A DNA stretch of 64,000 nucleotides from positions 1-64,000 of the forward strand of contig NZ_CAMIIE010000018.1 of NCBI RefSeq assembly GCF_946222605.1, read 5' to 3'. The notes beneath the pieces were generated by a model, which made no database searches, was not told where the DNA came from, and worked only from the letters and a program-made list of their open reading frames with translations. The position numbers were made by a program, and so were the translations under genes. The number at the start of each line of letters is the position of its first letter. Position 1 is the stretch's first letter. Origin of the DNA: an uncultured Acidocella sp. (lineage in GTDB: Bacteria > Pseudomonadota > Alphaproteobacteria > Acetobacterales > Acetobacteraceae). Below, in pieces: positions 44,761 to 52,438 of the stretch.

Positions 44761-45675
44761 ATGCCTGTTCAATCCGTTCTGGAGACCATTGGCAAAACCC
44801 CGCATATCCGCCTGTCGCGCCTGTTTCCCAGCGCGCAGGTCTGGGTGAAATCCGAACGCGCCAATCCGGGCGGGTCGATCAAGGACCGCATCGCCCTGGC
44901 GATGATCGAAGCCGCCGAGCGTGACGGCCTGCTCAAGCCGGGCGGGCTGATCATCGAGCCGACCTCCGGCAATACCGGGGTCGGGCTGGCCCTGGTCGCG
45001 GCGGTGAAGGGCTACCGGCTGATCCTGGTGATGCCGGAGAGCATGTCGCTGGAGCGCCGCCGGCTGATGCGCGCCTATGGCGCCAGCTTCGATCTCACGC
45101 CGAAGGAAAAGGGCATGAAGGGCGCCATCGCCCGGGCTCTGGAGCTGAAGGCCGAGCATCCCGACGCCTTCATCCCCCAGCAATTCGAAAATCCGGCGAA
45201 TATCGAGATTCACACCCGCACCACCGCGCAGGAAATCCTGGCCGATTTCCCTGAGGGGCTGGATGTGATCATCACCGGCGTCGGCACGGGCGGCCATATC
45301 ACCGGCGTTGCCGAGACGCTGAAACAGCATTGGCCGCAACTGAAAGTCTTCGCGGTGGAGCCGGCGGCCTCGCCGGTGCTCTCCGGCGGTTCGCCCGCGC
45401 CGCACCCGATCCAGGGCATTGGCGCCGGTTTCGTGCCGGAGAATTTCCATGCCGGCGCCATCGACGGCGTCATCACCGTTCAGGGCGACGACGCCAAGGA
45501 CTATGCCCGCCAGTCCGCGACCAAGGAAGGGCTGCTGGTCGGCATCTCCTCCGGCGCCACGCTGGCGGCCATCGCCCAAAAGCTCCCGGCGCTGCCGGAA
45601 GGCGCGCGGATTCTCGGCTTCAATTACGATACCGGCGAGCGTTATCTCTCGGTCGCGGATTTCCTGCCGGATTGA
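44761..45675 (+). CDS. cysK: Cysteine synthase A (O-acetylserine sulfhydrylase)
   Basis: A 304-residue fold-type II PLP enzyme making cysteine from O-acetylserine and sulfide. The PLP lysine is Lys41 in NPGGSIKDRIALAMIE; the substrate loop is EPTSGNTGVGLALVA; the phosphate-binding loop is ITGVGTGGHITGVAE; and IQGIGAGFVPEN and GISSGATLAA are typical. It directly follows cysI-DUF934 and together with the divergent cysE forms a compact cysteine locus. Confidence 0.95.
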   Translation: MPVQSVLETIGKTPHIRLSRLFPSAQVWVKSERANPGGSIKDRIALAMIEAAERDGLLKPGGLIIEPTSGNTGVGLALVAAVKGYRLILVMPESMSLERRRLMRAYGASFDLTPKEKGMKGAIARALELKAEHPDAFIPQQFENPANIEIHTRTTAQEILADFPEGLDVIITGVGTGGHITGVAETLKQHWPQLKVFAVEPAASPVLSGGSPAPHPIQGIGAGFVPENFHAGAIDGVITVQGDDAKDYARQSATKEGLLVGISSGATLAAIAQKLPALPEGARILGFNYDTGERYLSVADFLPD

Positions 45676-45708
45676 CCTTCCTCAAGGCGGGCGGGCGGCC
45701 AGCATGTC

Positions 45709-47088
45709 ATGGCTGCGGCCATGACCCATGCCGATCTGATCGCCCGCTATGATTGCCGCGTGCCGCGCTATACCAGCTACCCCACCGCCCCGCATTTCTC
45801 CGCGGAGATCGGCGCGGCGCATTATGAGCGCTGGCTGGCCGCCCTGCCGCAAGCGGCGCCGCTCTCGCTCTATCTGCACGTGCCCTTCTGCGACCGGCTC
45901 TGCCTTTATTGCGGCTGCCATACCAGCGTCGCCCGGCATGAACGCCCGAAACGCATCTATGCGCAGGCGCTGGCGCGCGAGATCGGCCTGCTGGCCGATC
46001 GTCTGGGGCGGCGGGCGCGGGTCAGCCAGATCCATTGGGGCGGCGGCACGCCGACCGCCTTGCCGGATGACTGCCTGACCAGCCTGATGGCGCTGCTGCG
46101 CACGCGCTTCGAGGTCGCCGGGGACGCCGAAATCGCCATCGAGATCGACCCCGTGGTGCTGTCGCCGGACAAGCTCGCCACGCTGGGCAAGATGGGGATC
46201 AACCGCGCCAGCCTCGGGGTGCAGGATTTCGATGAGGCGGTGCAGGAAGCGATCGGCCGGCCGCAAAGCTTCGCGCAAACGCAGGACGCCGCGCAGGGGC
46301 TGCGCGCCCTCGGCGTCACCTCCCTCAATCTCGATCTGATCTACGGCCTGCCGCTGCAAACCGAAGCCTCGGTGGCGCGCACCGCCCGCCTGGCGCTGGA
46401 CCTGTCGCCGGACCGCGTCGCGGTGTTCGGCTATGCGCATGTGCCCTGGATGAAAAAGCACCAGGCGCTGATCCCCGAGGCCGCCTTGCCGGACGCGACC
46501 GCCCGCTGGCACCAGGAGAGCGCGATCCGGCAGGTGCTTGAACAGGAAGGCGGGATGATGCCCATCGGGCTCGATCATTATGCCCGGCCCGAGGACGGGA
46601 TGGCCAAGGCCTTGCGGGCAGGGGCACTGCAGCGCGGTTTCCAGGGATATATGGTCGATGCCGCGCCAATCCTGCTCGGGCTTGGCGCCAGCGCCATTGG
46701 TGCGCTACCTGGAGGCTATGTGCAGACCCAGCCGCGCATTCCCGCTTATGAGGAGGCCGTATTCAACGGCCGCCTGCCGATCATGCGCGGCTTCGCACTG
46801 CAGCCCGATGACCGGCTGCGCCGCGCCGTGATCGAGCGCATCATGTGCGATCTGGCGGTGGATCTGCCGGAAATCGCGGCCTGCTTCGGGGCGGACCCGG
46901 CGCCGCTGCTGGCGGACGCGCAGCCTCTGTCTGGCTTCGCCGCCGATGGTCTGGTCGAATGGAATGGCCGGGCTCTGCGGGTGACGGAACCGGGCCGCCT
47001 GTTCGTGCGCAATGTCGCCGCCTTGTTCGACCGCTATTTGACCCGCGATGCCAGCCAGCCGCAGCCCCGCCACGCCCGTGCTGTCTGA
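45709..47088 (+). CDS. hemN: Oxygen-independent coproporphyrinogen III oxidase HemN
   Basis: A 459-residue radical-SAM enzyme of heme synthesis, used at low oxygen. The cluster motif C-x3-C-x2-C is CDRLCLYC (Cys61, Cys65, Cys68), followed by a further CGCHTSVAR. SQIHWGGGTPTALPDD, SLGVQDFDEAVQEAIGR and LDLIYGLPLQTEASVA are HemN signatures, and the C-terminal HemN domain is present. ATG 45709 is used; a second ATG lies 12 bp later. hemN genes are often under FNR control, but no FNR box was seen just upstream; the box lies downstream at 47751. Confidence 0.95.
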   Translation: MAAAMTHADLIARYDCRVPRYTSYPTAPHFSAEIGAAHYERWLAALPQAAPLSLYLHVPFCDRLCLYCGCHTSVARHERPKRIYAQALAREIGLLADRLGRRARVSQIHWGGGTPTALPDDCLTSLMALLRTRFEVAGDAEIAIEIDPVVLSPDKLATLGKMGINRASLGVQDFDEAVQEAIGRPQSFAQTQDAAQGLRALGVTSLNLDLIYGLPLQTEASVARTARLALDLSPDRVAVFGYAHVPWMKKHQALIPEAALPDATARWHQESAIRQVLEQEGGMMPIGLDHYARPEDGMAKALRAGALQRGFQGYMVDAAPILLGLGASAIGALPGGYVQTQPRIPAYEEAVFNGRLPIMRGFALQPDDRLRRAVIERIMCDLAVDLPEIAACFGADPAPLLADAQPLSGFAADGLVEWNGRALRVTEPGRLFVRNVAALFDRYLTRDASQPQPRHARAV

Positions 47089-47584
47089 GGCGCCGCAGCT
47101 CTCATTCGCAGCACAGATCGCCGCCTTGCGCGAGGAGGCGGGGCGGTTGATCCGCATCCGCCCGATCCCCGCCGAGACCGGCATCGCCTTGCTGAAACTG
47201 CTGCATCAGGTCGAATTGCTGGCGGCGCGGCGCTATGAGCTGCTGCTGGCCCACCCGGACCAGATCCCCTCCGAGATCCTGCGCGAAACCCTCTCCCGGC
47301 GCGAGGCGATGGAGCGCCGGCACGCCGCCCAGCTGGCCCAGCGGCTGCAGGCGCTGGGCGGCAGCCCGCCGCCCGCCGGCGAACTCATCGCCCGCGAGGC
47401 CGGCGATACCTTGCCGGTTGTCGTCAGCAGTCTTCTGGCCAAGCGGGACATGGTGAAACTCTACCGCGCCGCGATCCGCTTCCTGGCCCCGCGCGACAAA
47501 GGCAGCGCCGCCTTGCTGCGGCTGATCCTGGAAGAGGAAGAGGCGCATATCGCCGCCATGCGCAGCCTGGTGGTGCGGCGCTGA
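47048..47584 (+). CDS. Ferritin-like helical protein downstream of hemN (function unknown)
   Basis: A 178-residue, almost all-helical protein. Segments ALLKLLHQVELLAARRYELL, REAMERRHAAQLAQRLQ and LRLILEEEEAHIAAMRSLVV carry E-x-x-H and E-x-x-R-x-H patterns spaced like a ferritin/rubrerythrin four-helix bundle, so iron binding is possible though one ligand position is unclear. It overlaps the hemN end by 41 bp if ATG 47048 is used, or 11 bp from GTG 47078. Coupling to hemN and a nearby FNR box suggest a low-oxygen or heme/iron role; this is inference. Confidence 0.65.
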   Translation: MPASRSPATPVLSEAPQLSFAAQIAALREEAGRLIRIRPIPAETGIALLKLLHQVELLAARRYELLLAHPDQIPSEILRETLSRREAMERRHAAQLAQRLQALGGSPPPAGELIAREAGDTLPVVVSSLLAKRDMVKLYRAAIRFLAPRDKGSAALLRLILEEEEAHIAAMRSLVVRR

Positions 47585-47586
47585 GG

Positions 47587-47608
47587 CCTGGTTTTGCGGC
47601 CAGGTTTT
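47587..47608 (+). terminator. Intrinsic terminator after the hemN operon
   Basis: CCTGG (47587-47591), loop TTTTGCGG, CCAGG (47600-47604), then TTTT. A short stem with a short T tract, directly after the preceding stop codon. Confidence 0.5.
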
Positions 47609-47649
47609 GCGCGGGTGAAACATCCCCAATATCCCCCTGCCGATGATCG

Positions 47650-47714
47650 GAAAGAAAAGACCCTGCCATGAGATTCATGACAGGGCCAAGTTTGGGGAGT
47701 GTATCCGCTTTGGG
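47650..47714 (-). ncRNA. Candidate FNR-controlled small RNA
   Basis: On the minus strand, the FNR box (47751-47764) is followed after 24 bp by TAAGAT (47726-47721), a plausible -10 element; an FNR site at about -41.5 would predict a start near 47714. The transcript would run about 65 nt: a single-stranded 5' part with ACTCCCC (able to pair with Shine-Dalgarno sequences), then the hairpin at 47661-47685 and a T-rich end. No protein is encoded. Everything is predicted from sequence; the same terminator may simply serve the CBS-BON gene. Confidence 0.35.
47651..47685 (-). terminator. Minus-strand intrinsic terminator between hemN operon and CBS-BON gene
   Basis: On the minus strand CCCTG, a one-base bulge pair, TCATG / CATGA and CAGGG form an 10-bp stem around a 3-base loop (47661-47685), followed by TCTTTTCTTT. 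It would end transcripts from the CBS-BON gene, or the candidate small RNA described here. Confidence 0.6.
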
Positions 47715-47750
47715 ATAAAGATCTTATGCGCGGTTGCGCGCGTAACGTCC

Positions 47751-47764
47751 TTGATCCAGATCAA
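47751..47764. promoter_or_regulatory. Perfect FNR/Anr-type binding site
   Basis: TTGATCCAGATCAA matches the FNR-family consensus TTGAT-N4-ATCAA at all ten conserved positions. It is not upstream of an annotated gene: it lies between the converging ends of the ferritin-like gene (ends 47584) and the CBS-BON gene (stop at 47774). On the minus strand it is well placed for the candidate small RNA. On the plus strand no -10 element is at the right distance. Confidence 0.65.
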
Positions 47765-47773
47765 GCTCTCATT

Positions 47774-48475
47774 TTATTCGGGCTCAGCAGCGAAATTCAT
47801 CACGCTCCGCGATATCTGCAGCTGATCCTCGACGCTGACCACCCCGCCGATATTGGCCGCCAGAATGCACAGCGCCCGGGCCTCCTGCGGCGAGCCGACA
47901 TGGCCGGCAAGGCGCACCGCGCCGTTGCGCACCGCAAGCGAAATACCCTGCCGCGGGGCCCAGGGCTCCAGCGCCATCGCCTGCTCGATCGCGGCGCGGA
48001 TCTCCTCATCCGCCGCCTCTTGCGGCGCTTCATCCAGCAACGGCGCCAGGGCGCGCAGAATATCGAACCGGCACAGCATCCCGACCAGCGTTTCGCCCTG
48101 CAGCACCGGCAGGCGCTTCACCTGTTTCTGCCGCATCAGATCGGCGGCCTTGGCCAGCTTCAGGTCCGGGCGCACGAAGCTCGGGTTACGCGTCATCACA
48201 TCCCCCACCTGCCTTCCATGGGTATGCGCATAATCCGCGGCCAGCGTCTCCACCCGCATGATGCCGCGCATCCAGCCGGCCGGCTTGCCGCAGGTGCCAA
48301 GCTCCGGCCGGTGCAGCAGATCGCCTTCGCTCAATATCCCGACCAGCCGCCCGGCCTGGTCCAGGACAGGCAGCCCGCTGATTTGATGGCTCACCATCCA
48401 CCCGGCGGCGGTGGCAAGGCTGGTTTGGGGATCGATGGCGACAACATCCCTGGTCATGACATCCGCGACGATCAT
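47774..48475 (-). CDS. CBS-pair and BON domain protein
   Basis: A 233-residue protein. Two CBS domains (about 1-60 and 90-150), with VADVMTRDVVAIDPQTSLA, GRLVGILSEGDLLHRPE, VGDVMTRNPSFVRPD and LVGMLCRFDILRAL, are followed by a BON domain (about 160-225, with ISLAVRNGAVRLAGHVGSPQ). CBS pairs usually bind adenosine nucleotides; BON domains bind membranes or phospholipids. Similar CBS-BON proteins are stress-related and often in micro-aerobic regions. ATG 48475 has GAGAGG a few bases upstream. It has a regulator terminator just before it and a terminator after it, so it is a single-gene unit. Confidence 0.9.
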   Translation of the reverse strand: MIVADVMTRDVVAIDPQTSLATAAGWMVSHQISGLPVLDQAGRLVGILSEGDLLHRPELGTCGKPAGWMRGIMRVETLAADYAHTHGRQVGDVMTRNPSFVRPDLKLAKAADLMRQKQVKRLPVLQGETLVGMLCRFDILRALAPLLDEAPQEAADEEIRAAIEQAMALEPWAPRQGISLAVRNGAVRLAGHVGSPQEARALCILAANIGGVVSVEDQLQISRSVMNFAAEPE

Positions 48476-48490
48476 TGGGGCCTCTCATGT

Positions 48491-48521
48491 AAAACGCCGC
48501 CAGGATATCCTCCTGGCGGCG
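48491..48521 (-). terminator. Intrinsic terminator of the AcoR-type regulator gene
   Basis: CGCCGCCAGGA (48495-48505), loop TATCC, TCCTGGCGGCG (48511-48521): an 11-bp stem followed on the minus strand by TTTTAC. It ends only 16 bp before the CBS-BON start codon region, so it separates the two genes. A second GC-rich hairpin lies near 48580-48610. Confidence 0.65.
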
Positions 48522-48617
48522 CTTCAGCCCTTGATTCGTGTCAAACCAGCCAAGCCGAAGCCAGCATTGCCCGCCGCCGGGCCCCGGGCGCACACTGAGT
48601 ACGCCCGGCGATTACGT

Positions 48618-50534
48618 TCAGTGCGGGCGCATCGCCGCCAGGCGCCGGTAGAGCGTATTGCGGCTGATCCCCAGAGCCCGCGCGGCCGCGGCGATATTGC
48701 CGCCCGCCTCCGCCACGGCACCGGCAATCACCGCATCGGACTGGGCCCGCAGCGTGCCATTCTGTGGCTCCGCCCCGGGGCTCGGCGTGCCAGGAGGCTG
48801 GCTGGTCAGTTCCAGCATCGCCTCCTCGCTCAGATGATTCAGCGTCATCTCGGTCTCGTCTTCGTCGAGCATCAGGCAGGCCGTGCGCAGCATGCCGGCA
48901 AGCTGGCGCAGATTGCCCGGCCAGCGATAACGCGCGAAGGCCGCGGCCAGTTCCGGCGCCAGGGCAGGGGCGCCGCCGCGCCGTCCCTGCGATTCCCGCT
49001 CTAGGATCCGCGCGATCAAGGTCGGCAGATCCGTCCGCTCGCGCAAGGGCGGCAGCGAAATCGCCAACCCGTTGAGCCGGTAATAGAGATCCTCGCGGAA
49101 GCTCTTCTCGGCGATCCGGGTCGAGAAATCCGCATGGGTGGCGCTGACCAGCAGGAAATCCACCGCCACCGGCTTGCCGCCGATCGGGGTGACGACGCCT
49201 TCTTCCAGCACCCGCAACAGCCGCGTCTGCATGGATAGCGGCATGTCGCCGATTTCATCCAGGAACAGCGTGCCGCCATGCGCCTCGCGGATGCGCCCCG
49301 GCGCGCCATCCTTGCGCGCCCCGGTGAAGGCGCCCGGCGCATGGCCGAACAGCTCGGCCTCGATCAAGGTTTCCGGCAACGCCGCGCAGTTCACCGCCAC
49401 GAAGGGGCCGCTGGCGCGCGGTCCCGCCTCATGGATGGCGCGGGCGAAATAATCCTTGCCGGCCCCGGTTTCACCCTGCAGCAGCACCGGCACCTTGCGC
49501 CCCAGCACCCGCCGCAACTGGCTGATCGCTTTGCTGACGCGGGCATCGCCGGTATCCAGCGCGTCCAGCGCGTCGGTCTTCGGGGGCTCCGGCTGGTGGG
49601 TCGCGGCGGGCCGGCGGAGCAGCGGCGCGCGCATCTGATCGACGGCGAGAAACAGCGTCTCGCCCCGGCGCGGATGCACCATCAGCGGTCCGCCATGGGT
49701 GCGCCGCTCCAGCTGAATGAGGTCACGCAGGGTCAGGCCGAGATAGCGGCTGAAATCCTGGGTGCCGATATCCTCCGGGCGCAATCCCAGCAGCGCGAAG
49801 CCGGAGCGGTTGGCGCCGAGAATGACCCCTTCCTCGTCGATGGCGATCGCCCCTTCCATCATGCTGCCGAGGCATTCGGAGGAATAATGGAAGCGCAGCT
49901 TGGTATGGTTGATGAAGGAGATCTCGAAAATCCGGTTTTCGATCATCTGCGCCGCGGCCCGGACCAGCCCGAACGTATGCGGATGATAGCGCCGGGAATC
50001 GCAGGAAATATCGATCACCCCGAGCAGATTGCCGCCCGGCTCGGTCAGCGGCGCGGCGGCACAGGCCAGAAAGCTGTTATGGCGCAGATAATGTTCGGTG
50101 CCATTGACGACAATCGGCTTGCCTTCGATCAGCGCGGTGCCGATGGCGTTGGTGCCGCGCGCATCCTCCGCCCAGCACGCCCCCTGGGTGAGCGCCACTT
50201 TCGAGGCGCGGGTGCAGAAATCGAGGTCTCCGGCGGATTCCAGCACATAGCCGGTTTCGTCGGAGAGCAGCATGATACAGCCGGAATCTTTGATCAGGCT
50301 GAAAAAATAATCCATCACCGGCCGCGCCTGGGTGATCAACGCGGCATGACGTTCGGAGGCGATCCGCCGTTCCGAGGAGGAGAGATGTGGAAAATCGGTC
50401 CGGTTCTGCTCCGGGGTCAGCCCGGCGGTTCGGCAACGCTGCCAGGAGCGGCTGATATCTCCCGGATCAACCCCCAATCCCGTGGCGGTGGGGGAGGGGG
50501 GCTTCTCACTCGACGCGAGGCGAAAAGGTTGCAT
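48618..50534 (-). CDS. Sigma-54-dependent regulator, AcoR type (GAF, AAA+, Fis HTH)
   Basis: A 638-residue activator. The N-terminal sensor is AcoR-like (GACWAEDARGTNAIGTALIE, then FLACAAAPLTEPGGNLLGVI). The AAA+ domain has Walker A LQGETGAGKDYFARAIHEA, the sigma-54 contact GAFTGARKDGAPGR, Walker B GGTLFLDEIGDMP, and RLLRVLEEGVVTPIGG. A Fis-type helix-turn-helix closes the protein (AAARALGISRNTLYRRLAAM). It would open sigma-54 promoters in response to a small molecule. It lies 207 bp downstream of the polyamine transporter genes on the same strand. A target promoter with the -24/-12 pattern was not found nearby. Confidence 0.93.
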   Translation of the reverse strand: MQPFRLASSEKPPSPTATGLGVDPGDISRSWQRCRTAGLTPEQNRTDFPHLSSSERRIASERHAALITQARPVMDYFFSLIKDSGCIMLLSDETGYVLESAGDLDFCTRASKVALTQGACWAEDARGTNAIGTALIEGKPIVVNGTEHYLRHNSFLACAAAPLTEPGGNLLGVIDISCDSRRYHPHTFGLVRAAAQMIENRIFEISFINHTKLRFHYSSECLGSMMEGAIAIDEEGVILGANRSGFALLGLRPEDIGTQDFSRYLGLTLRDLIQLERRTHGGPLMVHPRRGETLFLAVDQMRAPLLRRPAATHQPEPPKTDALDALDTGDARVSKAISQLRRVLGRKVPVLLQGETGAGKDYFARAIHEAGPRASGPFVAVNCAALPETLIEAELFGHAPGAFTGARKDGAPGRIREAHGGTLFLDEIGDMPLSMQTRLLRVLEEGVVTPIGGKPVAVDFLLVSATHADFSTRIAEKSFREDLYYRLNGLAISLPPLRERTDLPTLIARILERESQGRRGGAPALAPELAAAFARYRWPGNLRQLAGMLRTACLMLDEDETEMTLNHLSEEAMLELTSQPPGTPSPGAEPQNGTLRAQSDAVIAGAVAEAGGNIAAAARALGISRNTLYRRLAAMRPH

Positions 50535-50741
50535 GATGGGGTCGCGTTCCTATCCCGTCTGATCTTATTATTAGGTACTTTTGCACCTTTCGGGCTTCAG
50601 CCCTTCTCTCCACCTTGTGTGGTAAAAGCGGGCAGACAGGTTTGCAAGTGAAAAATGCGCCCACCCGGAACGTCCAGCGAGCGCGGTTTACGGCAGTTTA
50701 TGTGTCCAAACGACCAGGGAAAACCCTGTGGCGAAGGCGAT

Positions 50742-51569
50742 CTACACCGCCGATTTGCGATGCGCGAGGGCGGAGTTGATGACCGCCAGCACCACCCCGC
50801 CAGCGAAGATGAAGGTGGACAGGACAAAGACCTGCGGCGGAATGCCGACCTTCACCGCGCCATAGACCCAGAGCGGGAAGGTGAGGGTCTGGCCGGCGAC
50901 GAAGGTGGTGATGATCAGATCGTCGATGGACAGCATGAAGCAAAGCATGCAGGCGCCGACGATCCCGGGCAGGATCAGCGGAAAGGTCACCGTCCAGAAC
51001 GCCACCCAAGGTGTGGCCCCCAGATCCGCGGCGGCACGGTCCAGGGCGCGGTCCAGCCCGGAGACGCGGGCGCGGATCACCACCACGGCGAAGGCCAGGT
51101 TGAAGGCGACATGCGCGATGAGAATCGTCAGCAAGCCGCGCGGCAGGTTGAGCGCCAGGAACAGCGACAGCAGCGAGGCGCCGACCACCACCGCCGGTGC
51201 CGCGATATCGGCGAAGATGACGATATCCGTCGCCGTCTTGCCCCAGAATTTATGCCGCGCAAGCGCCAGCGCCAGCGGCGTGCCCAGGATCGCCGAGATC
51301 AGCGCGCTGCCGATCGCCACTTCCAGCGAATGCAGCAGCGCCCCGGTCAGGTCCTGAATGGCGAAGGCATCGCCGTAATTGGCCAGGGTGAAATGCTGCC
51401 AGTTCAGCGCGATGCGCCCGCCCGGCGCGAAATTAAAGCTGAACACCACCATCACCACGATCGGCAGCATGGTGTAGATGATCATCGCCCAGGTGAAGCA
51501 GGCGAGGATGCGCTCGCCGAGGCGGCTGGGTTTGTGGGCGGAGGGCATCCGGGCTGTTGTCGTGCTCAC
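50742..51569 (-). CDS. potC: Polyamine-type ABC transporter permease (PotC/PotI)
   Basis: A 275-residue inner-membrane protein with six hydrophobic segments and the ABC permease coupling loop around DLGATPWVAFWTVTFPLILPG, plus the family ending LSIDDLIITTFVAGQTLTF and PLWVYGAVKVGIPPQ. This matches the PotC/PotI permease of spermidine or putrescine importers. It overlaps the PotB-like gene by 4 bp and is the last gene of the transporter operon. Confidence 0.9.
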   Translation of the reverse strand: MSTTTARMPSAHKPSRLGERILACFTWAMIIYTMLPIVVMVVFSFNFAPGGRIALNWQHFTLANYGDAFAIQDLTGALLHSLEVAIGSALISAILGTPLALALARHKFWGKTATDIVIFADIAAPAVVVGASLLSLFLALNLPRGLLTILIAHVAFNLAFAVVVIRARVSGLDRALDRAAADLGATPWVAFWTVTFPLILPGIVGACMLCFMLSIDDLIITTFVAGQTLTFPLWVYGAVKVGIPPQVFVLSTFIFAGGVVLAVINSALAHRKSAV

Positions 51570-52426
51570 GCCGCATACTCCTGGATCGCGTCGGTGCCGA
51601 AGGCTTTCGAATAGAGCAGAATGGCGATCATCAGCATCAGCATCAGGATCGAGGAGAGCGAGGCCGCGAGCGGATAATCCTGGCTCTGGAAGAAGGCATC
51701 CTGGATCACGTTGCCGACCATGTAGGTGCCCGGGCCGCCGAGCAGCGCGGCATTCACATAGTCGCCGACATTGGTGACGAAGACCAGCAGGAACCCGGCG
51801 AAAATGCCCGGCGCCGAGAGCGGCAGGATGATCTTGATGAAGGCGGTCGCCGGTGCCGCGTAGAGATCATTGGCGGCGCGCACCAGCCGCCGGTCGATCT
51901 TTTCCAGCACGACATAAAGCGGCAGCACGTAATAGGCGAAGCTGTTATAGACCAGCCCGCCGATCACCGCCCATTTGGTCGAGAGAATGCGAAAGCTCTC
52001 CGGCAGAACGCCCAGCGCCTTCAACGGCCCAAGCAGGAAGCCCTGGTCGGACAGAATGAACTCCCAGGCCAGCACGCGGATCACGAAGGAGACGAAGAAG
52101 GGCAGCATGATGATGAACAGGTAGGTGCTCTTATGCCGCCCGGCATAGAAGGCGATCCAGTAGGCGACCGGATAGGAGATCGCCAGGGTGATCACGGTCG
52201 AGGCGGTGCCGTACCAGAACGACCTGACGAAGGAGCTCTCATAGCCGGTGAAGGCGCCGATCACCTCCTGATAATTGTCGGACATGGTATAGCCGGAAAT
52301 CGGATCGCCGACAGCCAGCGCCATGCCCAACATCGAGGCGAGCGGGATCAGAAAAAACGCCAGCAGATAGACCCAGCTCGGCAGGCTGAGGAGATAAGGT
52401 GCCAAAAATCCGCGCGCCTGCCGCAT
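51566..52426 (-). CDS. potB: Polyamine-type ABC transporter permease (PotB/PotH)
   Basis: A 286-residue permease with six hydrophobic segments. The coupling loop is RAANDLYAAPATAFIKIILP and LSAPGIFAGFLLVFVTNVGD, typical of PotB/PotH. TLAISYPVAYWIAFYAGRHK lies in the second segment. It forms the translocation pair with the PotC-like protein and is overlapped by it by 4 bp; it begins 12 bp after the binding protein. Confidence 0.9.
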   Translation of the reverse strand: MRQARGFLAPYLLSLPSWVYLLAFFLIPLASMLGMALAVGDPISGYTMSDNYQEVIGAFTGYESSFVRSFWYGTASTVITLAISYPVAYWIAFYAGRHKSTYLFIIMLPFFVSFVIRVLAWEFILSDQGFLLGPLKALGVLPESFRILSTKWAVIGGLVYNSFAYYVLPLYVVLEKIDRRLVRAANDLYAAPATAFIKIILPLSAPGIFAGFLLVFVTNVGDYVNAALLGGPGTYMVGNVIQDAFFQSQDYPLAASLSSILMLMLMIAILLYSKAFGTDAIQEYAA

Positions 52427-52438
52427 GGGTCTCTCCGT

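Noticed and set aside
48580..48610. GC-rich hairpin after the regulator stop
   Set aside because: It has no T tract and is followed by the better terminator at 48491-48521; it may be part of the same trailer.
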